From: an uncultured Eubacteriales bacterium
GTDB taxonomy: Bacteria > Bacillota > Clostridia > Oscillospirales > Acutalibacteraceae
Assembly (NCBI GenBank): GCA_900313475.1
Contig: OMRJ01000233.1
Span: forward strand, 1 to 12,746
Reading direction: 5' to 3'
Length of the DNA stretch: 12,746 nucleotides
The notes below the pieces were generated by a model. It saw only the letters and a program-made list of their open reading frames with translations. It was not told where the DNA came from and ran no database searches. Both the position numbers and the translations under genes were made by a program. This document shows, one piece after another, positions 5,060-12,274 of the stretch; positions within the stretch are counted from its first letter, which is position 1, and every line of letters begins with the position of its first letter.

Positions 5060-7000
5060 TTATGTTGTTTTTGCAAGAACGGTCACCTTGCAAACCGCAG
5101 TAAGAGCACCGTCGACGGTAGTTGCGGTCACTTGACATGTGCCGACGTTAACGCCCGTGACATTGACATAATTACTGCCCGATTCAAGCGACACGTTGTC
5201 GTTTTCGGCGCTGAACACCAAGCTCTTGTTTGTGGTGTCGGTCGGGTTAAAGTAGACCGTGAGTTTTTTTGTTGACTCCTGCTTTACGGAGCATGACGCG
5301 GTGCCGAATCTAATCGAAGCGGGATGCACAACGGCGGGACCGACGGTCACCGTGCATGAATCGGAAAAGCCTCCGTCGTTTGCGGCGCAGGTTACGACCG
5401 CCGTGCCCTCCGATACGCCGTGCACAACGCATGTTTTGTCACTGACAGAAAGCGTGACGCATTCATCGCTTGTGCTCCACTCGACGGAGCTGTCGGTCGC
5501 GTTGTTCGGAGCAACAGACGCCGCAAGAGGGAACGTGCCTCCTACGGTTATTTCCGCCGTGTGGCTGTCAAGCGAGACGCTGCGCACGGAAATATGCGGC
5601 ACGGTAACGGTAACGCTGCACGTCGCGGTAAAGCCGCCGTCTTCCGAGGTGCAGGTCAGGATATATGTACCCGCGTTTCCCGACACCGTGCAGCTGCTGC
5701 CGCTCGGTGTGAGAGTAAGCCCTTCGGGGCTTGCCGACCATGTCACATTCCTGTTAGCGGCATTCGAGGGCGACACCGCGGCAATCACCGTCGCATTGTG
5801 AAGCGTATCAAACGAAACGCTGCTCTTATTCAGTCGGACGCTCCTTGCCGATACGGGCGGCTGCGGCGTGCCGTCGCCCAAAAATGATGTACGGACTGTA
5901 GACAGGGTGCGGATAAAGTTAAAAAGTCCGTTTGCGATAAGTGCGTGACCCGCGTCGTTGAGATACAGCCCGTCGGACGTACAGAGATTTTTCTGCGCTT
6001 CAAGAGAAGTACATATCATGCTCTCGCCGTTCGCGTCATAGACGGGAACGGAATATTTGCGGCACACCTTTTTCATTGCGTCCGCATAGTCCGCAGGCGT
6101 AAGCCCCAAAGCGTTGACGGAAAAGGTTTTATCCTGCTGCGTCGGAGTGATAAACACTACCGTCTTGCCGACGTAAGCCGCAAGCAGCGCGCGGCAGAGC
6201 TTTTCGGTTCCGCCGTAAAACGTTTCGGCATCGCCGTTGCCCAAGGTTCCGAGCGGAATCCCCGCCCGCATATCCTCGCCGCCGCCGAAAACGGTGATAA
6301 GCTCGACATCGGCCGGCAGCGACTGCGCACGTTCGCACATGGCGTCGGTGTCGGCGGCATTTCTCTTTGCTACCGTTGAGCCGTCCTCTCCGTAATTAAG
6401 CACCTGCGAAATGCCGAGAGCGGCGCGTACCGTGTCGGTGTAAGGCGTTGCTTTATAACCGTTCTCCTCCGTCTGCCCGTCGCCGAACGCAAGCCACGTT
6501 TTCCCCTTGAGCGACGTTATGAGTGCAGGCGGATCGGTTTTCAGGGAATAATCCTCAAAGGAAGATTCAAGCGTGAAATAGCTCTCCTCCAATGCGGATA
6601 TCCGCTTTCGGGCAAACGCTTCGTTTTCCGAAAGCTTATCTATACTGTCGGCAATATCCTCGGGCGATATCACGCCGTTTTTGTCGGTGCAGTCCCAGCC
6701 GTCAAGCGAAGCGTCGACATAAAAGCTCTCAACGCGGCTCTTTGCGGCAAATTCGCCGTTTTCATATATGACAGCCTGAACAAACAGCTTGCCCCTGCCG
6801 TCAAGAAGAACGGCAGGCACCTCAAAAGATGCCTTTAAATCGCTCACTTCAAGCTCGCCGCTCATAAAGCTGCGCCCTTTGGGAGTGATAAACGCAAGGC
6901 GCAGGCTTTTGCCTTCCATCGCCTTGTCGAGCGTAACGTTTATCACCCTGTATTTGTGTTCTCCGGCATTGAAGCTGACGCTTAACGATGCCACTTCCAT
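5060..7000 (-). CDS. BppU-like tail/receptor-binding protein with degenerate SGNH domain and three Ig-like domains
   Basis: A 646-aa virion protein. Residues about 1-98 resemble the N-terminal domain of BppU-type baseplate proteins (alternating strands, from SVSFNAGEHKYRVINVTL through VESFYVDASL). Residues about 110-145 are helical and may form a neck. Residues about 165-366 are an SGNH/GDSL hydrolase fold with recognisable blocks: WLAFGDGQTE, VLNYGEDGSTVAKRN, ITVFGGGEDMRAG, VVFITPTQQD and TSDGLYLNDAGHALIANGL. The usual catalytic Ser is G175, the oxyanion Asn is E242 and the catalytic His is Y346; all were confirmed at codon level. Residues about 385-467, 471-553 and 558-643 are three Big_2-type Ig-like domains, which typically bind surfaces. 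Its place just before the lysis genes fits a host-recognition protein. The start has AAAGGGGAG about 10 bases upstream of ATG. Catalytic activity is doubtful; carbohydrate binding is the likely retained role. Confidence 0.85.
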   Translation of the reverse strand: MEVASLSVSFNAGEHKYRVINVTLDKAMEGKSLRLAFITPKGRSFMSGELEVSDLKASFEVPAVLLDGRGKLFVQAVIYENGEFAAKSRVESFYVDASLDGWDCTDKNGVISPEDIADSIDKLSENEAFARKRISALEESYFTLESSFEDYSLKTDPPALITSLKGKTWLAFGDGQTEENGYKATPYTDTVRAALGISQVLNYGEDGSTVAKRNAADTDAMCERAQSLPADVELITVFGGGEDMRAGIPLGTLGNGDAETFYGGTEKLCRALLAAYVGKTVVFITPTQQDKTFSVNALGLTPADYADAMKKVCRKYSVPVYDANGESMICTSLEAQKNLCTSDGLYLNDAGHALIANGLFNFIRTLSTVRTSFLGDGTPQPPVSARSVRLNKSSVSFDTLHNATVIAAVSPSNAANRNVTWSASPEGLTLTPSGSSCTVSGNAGTYILTCTSEDGGFTATCSVTVTVPHISVRSVSLDSHTAEITVGGTFPLAASVAPNNATDSSVEWSTSDECVTLSVSDKTCVVHGVSEGTAVVTCAANDGGFSDSCTVTVGPAVVHPASIRFGTASCSVKQESTKKLTVYFNPTDTTNKSLVFSAENDNVSLESGSNYVNVTGVNVGTCQVTATTVDGALTAVCKVTVLAKTT

Positions 7001-7024
7001 AATATGCTGTCTCCCCTTTCTCCG

Positions 7025-8146
7025 TTAACCCCGTGTGAGGGCATTTATTATCTGTTCCTTGCCCTTTTCGGTTATCTGACCGTAATTTATCTGCCGATTG
7101 AGATAGCCGACAAGCCCTCTGTACCCTCCGGCGGCATAGGCGGACGCCGCGCCGCGCTGCACTGTAAAATTTATTTTTTCCTTAATTGAAGCGATGTTGG
7201 ACGAAAAATCTCCGAGCAGTGAATAATCGCCGTATTTTGCGAGCGCCAGCGCCTTTTCGAGCTTGTCCTTTGATTTAAGACCGCCGACATCCACACCGAG
7301 CGCCTCAAGAAACGAATAATCACCCTGCTTTGCGATTTTTGCCGCAGTGTCGAGCAAATCGGCATATTCGACCGCCGAGGTATCGACGCCCATATATTTA
7401 AGCCCCGAATAATCGCCGTATTTTGCGGCGGAGAGCGCCTCATTCATCGCCTTATCCTCACGCATGCCCGATGTGTCCATGCCGAGAGCTTCAAGAAAAG
7501 AATAATCCCCGTTTTCGGCAGCCGTCCACGCGTTTTTCACCGAATCGGAATAGCGTGAATATTCCTCCGACTCACCTCTGCGCATTTCCGAAAGAACATT
7601 GAGCCTGCTTTGTATGCCGCTCTTTTTCACCGCGGCGGCGCTTTCCGCAAATTCGGGCAGCTTATCGGCAAGAGCCGAAAGATACCTGCCGTAGGCGTCC
7701 GCAGCCGCGCCTGCCGCATAAGACGAGCCGTAGCCGCCCGTGCCTGCGGCAGCGGTACCGTAGGCGTCTTTCGCGGCAAGTCCCGCGTTTTTTTCGTATT
7801 CGCGGCGATATTCGTCATAGAGCTTATCCGCCGTTATGTCGTAGCTTCTGCCCGTGTCGGCGATAACGGAATCGAGAAGCTCCTTTTTTATCAGGCTGCT
7901 TTCGCCGCCGTCATAACCGCCGAAGGCTCCCGTGCCGGTTTTTCCGTTGCCGGCGGAGGCGGCTGAACCGTTCGGTGCGCTCCCCGATTCGCCGGCTGCA
8001 CCGTCAAGCCCTTTTTCGCGGCGCAGCGCTATACGCGCATCGGCAGCATCCACTTCCCCGTTGCGGTCAAGGTCGGCATAATAGCTTGCCGCCGCTTTTT
8101 TTATTGCCATATCAAGAATTTCAGCCGATGTATAATTTTTTTTCAT
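7025..8146 (-). CDS. Virion-associated protein with N-terminal dockerin-like loop and four 31-residue repeats
   Basis: A 373-aa protein that I do not recognise as a named family. Residues 25-36 (DLDRNGEVDAAD) form one dockerin/EF-hand loop with the ligands D25, D27, N29 and D36, preceded and followed by helices, so it is half a dockerin. A Gly/Ala/Ser-rich low-complexity linker covers about 49-80 and another Ala/Gly/Tyr-rich stretch about 121-155. Four repeats follow, with G-D-Y-S at residues 213, 244, 275 and 306, exactly 31 residues apart, each with the pattern GDYSxLxxLGxD. The C-terminus ends YLNRQINYGQITEKGKEQII. It is soluble, with no signal or membrane segment. Located between the tail nozzle-like and receptor-binding genes of a short-tailed phage, it could be an internal/ejection protein or a tail component. 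Its ATG overlaps the stop of the small upstream ORF (ATGA); its own ribosome binding site is weak, which supports translational coupling. Confidence 0.8.
   Translation of the reverse strand: MKKNYTSAEILDMAIKKAAASYYADLDRNGEVDAADARIALRREKGLDGAAGESGSAPNGSAASAGNGKTGTGAFGGYDGGESSLIKKELLDSVIADTGRSYDITADKLYDEYRREYEKNAGLAAKDAYGTAAAGTGGYGSSYAAGAAADAYGRYLSALADKLPEFAESAAAVKKSGIQSRLNVLSEMRRGESEEYSRYSDSVKNAWTAAENGDYSFLEALGMDTSGMREDKAMNEALSAAKYGDYSGLKYMGVDTSAVEYADLLDTAAKIAKQGDYSFLEALGVDVGGLKSKDKLEKALALAKYGDYSLLGDFSSNIASIKEKINFTVQRGAASAYAAGGYRGLVGYLNRQINYGQITEKGKEQIINALTRG
7202..7531 (-). repeat. 93-bp (31-codon) coding repeats within the 373-aa virion protein
   Basis: These are four in-frame copies encoding the pattern A-x-x-GDYS-x-L-x-x-LG-x-D-T/V, at residues about 206-315. 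Copies are diverged in sequence but keep an exact 31-residue spacing; the last copy is incomplete after GDYSLLGDF. They probably form a helical repeat scaffold. Confidence 0.75.
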
Positions 8147-8295
8147 TTTTTCACCGTCCCTCTCACAAACGCCGCAAGCTCGCCCGTTTCATTCTTTATT
8201 TCCTCCGTCCGCGCAAGAAGCTTCACGACAAGAGCATAGAGCTTTTCGTATTTTTCGCCGCTTACGCTTTCGGAACGCTTGTTTTTAATATCCAA
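8143..8295 (-). CDS. Small 50-aa phage protein with TTG start
   Basis: This ORF fills the gap between the 624-aa and 373-aa genes. The protein begins MDIKNKRSESVSGEKYEKLY and ends AAFVRGTVKK; it is highly charged and predicted to be helical throughout. The start is TTG at 8293-8295, with GTGAGGT about 9 bases upstream; a stop codon lies just upstream in the same frame, so no longer form exists. Its first 11 bases overlap the end of the 624-aa gene, and its TGA overlaps the next gene's ATG as ATGA. That tight packing, and the otherwise unfilled gap in a dense late operon, are the main support. I recognise no family; small helical proteins at this position could be chaperones or minor virion parts. 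Confidence 0.65.
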   Translation of the reverse strand: MDIKNKRSESVSGEKYEKLYALVVKLLARTEEIKNETGELAAFVRGTVKK

Positions 8296-10159
8296 ATCCG
8301 TTTACCTCACTTGTTTTTTCGGTTATTATGCCGACCGAAAGTATTTTTACGGCGCCCCTGCCGCCGAATCTGAGCTTAAAGGACGCGCACCTCGGAGTAT
8401 TTGCGGGAACGGTGAACACTCCGTTTATATCCTTTGAGGTGCAGTATATCTCGTGATACCTCCCGTCGGTGCATACAATGCCGACGCGCAAAACAGCATC
8501 CTTCTCTTTTTCCGCTCTGATAACAACCGACCGAACCGCATCGCTGCCGTTTTGTGACGTTATCTCACGCGTTTCGGCAAAAAAATCTCCGTCAGGCTCC
8601 GCGATAAATCCGAATCTGCCGTCCGTGTTGTCGGAAAAAATGTTATATCCGTTTTCGGTCGCGTAAAAATCATGTGCGTAAAACATATATGAATTCACCG
8701 TTTCGCCGTCAACCTCCGTCGAGGACATAAGACAGACCGAGCAGAGAAAACCGTCCGTGTTGACAAAAAACCGCGCGTTTTCGTCATTATCCTCTATATG
8801 CCACATTCCGCTGCGTGTATCGTAGACATACTGTGCGCTTGTTCCGCTTCTGCCGGTGAGCACCACTCTGTATTTGCCGTCGACGGCACCCGCCGCGCCT
8901 GCGGTGAAGCGTTCCGCGCCGAAGGCCTCCGATATGCACCTTGACGAAACGCCGTCATACACATTTATTCCGTTGGGACTTTTATAAAAAAGCTCTTCGT
9001 TGAGATTGACTATGCTCTTGTATGCGCCGTTTTCAACACCGTCGCCGGAGGCTGCGTCAACACGGAAATTCTGCGGCACGGTGCCCGAAACGGTAATAAT
9101 TCTGTCCTCCTTGAAAAACACGGGTTTGCCGTCGATAACGCCGGCACCGGTAAACCCGCCGGGACAGCCGAGTGAAACGGCATAGGAATCGGACGAAATT
9201 CCGTCGAAAGCGTCCCACGACAGCGGATCGCCGAGCGAACAGGCATATATCTCATTCACAAACTCACCGAATACGTTTTTTCCGTAACGGCAGCCCCAGA
9301 TGCGGTTGTTGCTCTCAACGGCGAAGTCAAGCACGGGACAGTAGCGCGTAATGCTCATGCGCAGCTTTGTGGTGCCGCTCTTATACGGAGCATCGACGGT
9401 GACGCTGTTGTCGGAAACGCCGATAATGCGGTAGGTTCGCTTTGTATCGTAGGTGTACACGTTTTTAAGGATAACCTTGTCGTTCACGCGGAAATCCTCT
9501 CCGATAAGGTCGGCGGAAAACGACGGATAAACGCGCCGCCCCCTGACCCAGTTCCCGTCGGTGTAGGTGTACTCATGCGCCTCATCCCCGGATGTAAGCA
9601 CAACGCTGTCGTTTTCGTTCGGCGAAGCGGGCAATTCGGCGCACGCCTCCGAGGTGACGGCATCTCCGTTTATATCCACTCGGTTCACCGTAACGGCAAT
9701 CGGAGAAAAGAACTCCGCGCCCGCTTTTTTTGCCGAGTATCCCTTTTCGGGACGTTTTTCGGCATAAAGACCGTCGGGGACAAGAAAGAAATTTCTGCCG
9801 AACGGCACTATCGTGCGAATATGCTCCTGCCCGTCGGGCTGCACGCCGTACATAAGCATGCCGTCCGCGCGAACCTCCTTCCGGGTGGCAAAGCACAGCT
9901 TTCCGTTCACGGCTGCCGCGGCGGCTATCTCATCATCGGTGTATGCCTTAACACCCGCCGTTGTAACACCGTCAACCGCACTTCCGGGCGCCCATATGCC
10001 GCGGGGCGGACGCGACATAAGCGCGGGTGCGTCGTCGCTTGTCATATTGAGCATAGCGCCGAGCCTTGATCCGCCTGCGCGGGCTGAGCGGTCGAGTCCG
10101 CCGAAAGCCGTAATATTGCGGCGCGTGCGCGATATGCCTCTCTGTGCCGCAAGCCTCAT
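8285..10159 (-). CDS. Short-tail nozzle/stabilisation-like structural protein
   Basis: A 624-aa, strongly beta-strand-rich protein without signal peptide or membrane segment. The N-terminal segment, with NITAFGGLDRSARAGGSRL followed by MLNMTSDDAPALMSRPPR (about residues 15-53), is the kind of opening seen in podophage stabilisation or tail-nozzle proteins. The middle has repeated W/G-rich strands such as RIWGCRYGKNVFGEFVNEIYACSLGDPLSWDAFDG (about 280-320), suggestive of a beta-propeller. The rest alternates short strands and turns. In short-tailed phages such a protein sits below the connector and closes or guides DNA exit. The ATG has GGGAGGGG 6 bases upstream and overlaps the stop of the 127-aa gene as ATGA. 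The name is based on position, size and N-terminal pattern; a search against structure-based profiles would settle it. Confidence 0.7.
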   Translation of the reverse strand: MRLAAQRGISRTRRNITAFGGLDRSARAGGSRLGAMLNMTSDDAPALMSRPPRGIWAPGSAVDGVTTAGVKAYTDDEIAAAAAVNGKLCFATRKEVRADGMLMYGVQPDGQEHIRTIVPFGRNFFLVPDGLYAEKRPEKGYSAKKAGAEFFSPIAVTVNRVDINGDAVTSEACAELPASPNENDSVVLTSGDEAHEYTYTDGNWVRGRRVYPSFSADLIGEDFRVNDKVILKNVYTYDTKRTYRIIGVSDNSVTVDAPYKSGTTKLRMSITRYCPVLDFAVESNNRIWGCRYGKNVFGEFVNEIYACSLGDPLSWDAFDGISSDSYAVSLGCPGGFTGAGVIDGKPVFFKEDRIITVSGTVPQNFRVDAASGDGVENGAYKSIVNLNEELFYKSPNGINVYDGVSSRCISEAFGAERFTAGAAGAVDGKYRVVLTGRSGTSAQYVYDTRSGMWHIEDNDENARFFVNTDGFLCSVCLMSSTEVDGETVNSYMFYAHDFYATENGYNIFSDNTDGRFGFIAEPDGDFFAETREITSQNGSDAVRSVVIRAEKEKDAVLRVGIVCTDGRYHEIYCTSKDINGVFTVPANTPRCASFKLRFGGRGAVKILSVGIITEKTSEVNGFGY

Positions 10160-10539
10160 CCGACACCCCTCCCGAATTTTATTCCGACACGGGACTTAAT
10201 GCTGTGCGTCCTGTTATACGCGGCGGCAAATTCTTCATACAGATTGTTGAAGGCGGCGCGGGAATTTGCATAGCGCGCCGTATCGCCGTTTATAATATCC
10301 GTTTCGGCTGCGAGATATTTTATGTATATCTCATCATACGGATATCGCACAAGGAGCACGGTTGAGCCGGGAATACCCTCGGCATAGCCGATAAACTCCG
10401 TCGGCGCCCCCTCATACCGTGACAGTATCTCCTTATATATTCTGCCGTCGAGCACCGACAGCATATTGAGCTTTTCGCCGTAAGGCAGAGCGTTCGGGAA
10501 AAGCGCGTCAAAACGTTCAATTGCGGTATCCGCAGTCAT
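10156..10539 (-). CDS. Probable head-tail adaptor protein
   Basis: A 127-aa mostly helical soluble protein. The pattern of an N-terminal helix (TADTAIERFDALFPNALP), a central YPYDEIYIKYLAAETDIINGD segment and a C-terminal FNNLYEEFAAAYNRTH helix resembles adaptor proteins that sit between portal and tail in Firmicute phages. Its position, after the capsid genes and directly before the tail nozzle-like gene, agrees. The start has a purine-rich AGGGGGAGAG site just upstream of ATG. The stop shares bases with the next gene's start. I am confident it is a real late structural gene, less so of the adaptor role. Confidence 0.68.
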   Translation of the reverse strand: MTADTAIERFDALFPNALPYGEKLNMLSVLDGRIYKEILSRYEGAPTEFIGYAEGIPGSTVLLVRYPYDEIYIKYLAAETDIINGDTARYANSRAAFNNLYEEFAAAYNRTHSIKSRVGIKFGRGVG

Positions 10540-10551
10540 TTTCTCTCCCCC

Positions 10552-10767
10552 TTATTCCTTGCTGACGGACTCTATAAAGCTCTCCGCCTCTCTTTTGGCG
10601 GCAAACGAGTTTTCCACAGCCTCTGCAAACGGCACGGGCAGCATCACGCTTTCGCCCTTTTTAATAAGCATGCGCTTGCCGTTCACCGCGACAAACAGCG
10701 CATCGTCGTTTTTATTCTCCTTGGGTATAAATACGGGGACAAGTGTGTTTGAATTTTTAAGCTTCAT
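10552..10767 (-). CDS. Small conserved phage structural-region protein, 71 aa
   Basis: A short soluble protein: an N-terminal strand pair (LVPVFIPKENKND, then ALFVAVNGKRMLIKKGE), a proline turn (MLPVPFAEAVENSFAAKREAESFIE) and a C-terminal helix. It resembles small proteins often found right after the major capsid gene in Firmicute podophages, perhaps a head decoration or connector component; the function is unknown. The ribosome binding site AAAGAGG lies 8 bases upstream of ATG. It follows an intergenic block that carries a hairpin and tandem repeats, so its expression relative to the capsid gene may be set there. The next gene begins 12 bases after its stop. Confidence 0.75.
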   Translation of the reverse strand: MKLKNSNTLVPVFIPKENKNDDALFVAVNGKRMLIKKGESVMLPVPFAEAVENSFAAKREAESFIESVSKE

Positions 10768-10803
10768 TTTTTTTCCTCTCTTTTTGAAAATTTTTCATAC
10801 AGT

Positions 10804-10839
10804 CTCCTGCGAAGCCTGATTTAAATGGCTTCGCAGGAG
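10804..10839 (-). other. Perfect 13-bp hairpin between capsid gene and downstream genes
   Basis: Arms CTCCTGCGAAGCC (10804-10816) and GGCTTCGCAGGAG (10827-10839) pair perfectly around a 10-base loop. On the - strand the stem is followed by ACTGTATGAAAAATTTT, so there is no immediate T run; it may be a weak attenuator or an mRNA-stabilising or processing hairpin that separates abundant capsid message from the less needed downstream genes. Confidence 0.7.
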
Positions 10840-10855
10840 CTTCGGAATCCGTCGG

Positions 10856-10957
10856 ATACTTCAGTCGGGCGAATACTTCAGTCGGGCGAATACTTCAGTC
10901 GGGCGAATACTTCAGTCGGGCGAATACTTCAGTCGGGCGGATACTGCATTCCGGCGG
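10856..10957. repeat. 17-bp tandem repeats between capsid and small-protein genes
   Basis: The unit ATACTTCAGTCGGGCGA is repeated head to tail at 10856, 10873, 10890, 10907 and 10924. The first four copies are identical and the fifth differs at its last base; a sixth, degenerate copy follows at 10941-10957. Because 17 is not a multiple of 3 and stops occur regularly on the - strand, the block is non-coding. It starts 15 bases after the capsid stop codon in transcription order (stop at 10972) and precedes the 13-bp hairpin. The near-perfect identity points to recent expansion by slippage, or to active selection. Confidence 0.93.
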
Positions 10958-10971
10958 ATTTCACTGCGCCG

Positions 10972-12258
10972 TCAGTTCGTTTCGGCGCTTGCCGAAAATT
11001 CCGAGCCTGATTCCGCTCTGATAAGGTATTCCTCAACCAGACGCTTTGCGACCTTTGTGGCTTTCCAGCCGACGGAGGAGCGCTGATTCAGCGGGTCGTT
11101 GCCGTAGCCGCGCTGTTTTACGATATGCTCAAGACCGCCGCCCTCGACGTCGGTAACGCCGTAGGCATTCTCACCGATAAACAGTGTGCAGAACACCGCC
11201 GAGCCGTCCTTGCCCGCGCCCCTGCCGCAGATTACCGCGCCCGCAGAAAGGCTTGTTACAGCCGTGCCGAGAGTTATTGTCGCGGTGCCGCCGCTTACGG
11301 AGATTGCGGTAATCGTGTTTTCGGCTCCGTCGACATACACGGGGACGGGCGTTGAGAACGTCTTTGCCGTGAGAGGTTCGTTAACGACGACGGAGGTTGT
11401 TGAGGACGAAACCGCGGTCTTGACGGTGAAACGCGAGAAGCCGTCCGCAATTTCGGCGGGACCGTAGACCTTTGCCTCTGTGCTCTCAACAAAGCGAACA
11501 CCGCCGAGCGTGCCTATCTCGCCGCGAAGAATCTTGTCGGGATCGGCGTACTTCTGAATACCTATCCACTGTTCGGCTGCATCCTGCATGAGGTCATATG
11601 CGACATAAGGATGAATTATCGCAACATAGCTGCCGTTTATCTTGGGTGCGTTGACTGCCTTAAGCTCGGCTGCCGCCTTGAAAACATCCTTGACGCGCAT
11701 TTTGCAATCGGCTGTGATGTCGGCGCGGGAGGTGACCTCCTGCTCTCTGTCCTTGTCATCGAGAGTGGGAACATACATAACGTTCGTGCCGCCGACTATC
11801 TCATTCCTTACCACGGTGTCAAGCGTAAGCCCCGCCTGTGCGGCAAGCTCCTTCGTAGCCTCAACGATGGTGTTGTCGACTGCGGTAAGCTCAAGCATAT
11901 CGGTCTGCTCGACATAGTCGCCGTACTGATCGACCGTGCAGCTTACGGATGAGACATTGAGCTTGTTGCCCGACGGGGTAACGCCCTCCGTTATCGCCTT
12001 CATTGCCTTCGGGAGCTTTGAAAATTTGCGGAACTCAATGGTCTTACCGCCGTTTTTGGGAATGGGACGCTTCTGCCCGAACTGCTCATGGACAAGATTT
12101 GCCCCCGCAAGAGTGATGAGCGTTTTGTCGTAGAACGTCTTCATTTCGGGCGAAAGAGCGTCCGAATTTGTTATACTGCCGTTTTCAAGCGTGCCGCCGG
12201 TGGTGTTGAGAACATCGCCCGCCGCAAAAAAGTTAAGTGTAATCTTTTTGAAATTCAT
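10972..12258 (-). CDS. N4-gp56-type major capsid protein
   Basis: A 428-aa protein that I identify as the N4-gp56 family of phage major capsid (HK97-fold) proteins. Typical features are the N-terminal arm ending in LSPEMKTFYDKTLITLAGANLVHEQFGQKRPIPKNGGKTIEFRKF (about residues 36-78), the DQYGDYVEQTDMLELTAVD segment (110-128), the HPYVAYDLM helix (216-224) and the C-terminal LEHIVKQRGYGNDPLNQRSSVGWKATKVA (about 376-404). Residues about 275-352 look like an inserted beta-rich domain (repeated VVVNEP, VPVYVDG, ITAISVSGGTATITLG strands), probably surface exposed. Hundreds of copies would build the head, so this should be the most highly translated late gene; its ribosome binding site is AAGGAG 8 bases from ATG. 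It lies directly after the scaffold-like gene and is followed by the repeat and hairpin block. Confidence 0.92.
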   Translation of the reverse strand: MNFKKITLNFFAAGDVLNTTGGTLENGSITNSDALSPEMKTFYDKTLITLAGANLVHEQFGQKRPIPKNGGKTIEFRKFSKLPKAMKAITEGVTPSGNKLNVSSVSCTVDQYGDYVEQTDMLELTAVDNTIVEATKELAAQAGLTLDTVVRNEIVGGTNVMYVPTLDDKDREQEVTSRADITADCKMRVKDVFKAAAELKAVNAPKINGSYVAIIHPYVAYDLMQDAAEQWIGIQKYADPDKILRGEIGTLGGVRFVESTEAKVYGPAEIADGFSRFTVKTAVSSSTTSVVVNEPLTAKTFSTPVPVYVDGAENTITAISVSGGTATITLGTAVTSLSAGAVICGRGAGKDGSAVFCTLFIGENAYGVTDVEGGGLEHIVKQRGYGNDPLNQRSSVGWKATKVAKRLVEEYLIRAESGSEFSASAETN

Positions 12259-12274
12259 GGATTTTTCTCCTTTT

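Noticed and set aside
4977..5138. 54-residue N-terminal extension of the amidase
   Set aside because: It overlaps the end of the tail gene and the hairpin/ribosome binding site region, and the extra residues are basic and Cys-rich with no leader character; the domain starts exactly at M in MKKIFIDAGHGG.
6655..6700. EF-hand/dockerin-like sequence CTDKNGVISPED in the tail protein
   Set aside because: The first ligand position is Cys and no partner loop follows. It lies in the expected helical neck after the BppU-like domain.
5060..7000. Diversity-generating retroelement target in the tail protein
   Set aside because: No reverse transcriptase, no template repeat and no C-type lectin variable region are visible; the C-terminus is Ig-like. 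A distant element outside the window cannot be excluded.
9655..9690. DINGDAVT in the 624-aa protein as a third dockerin loop
   Set aside because: Spacing of the acidic residues and Gly does not match the D-x-D/N-x-D/N-G pattern and there is no flanking helix.
10856..10957. Possible coding repeat or CRISPR
   Set aside because: Unit length is 17 bp with no spacers and not a multiple of 3; stops recur on the - strand. It is a simple tandem repeat.
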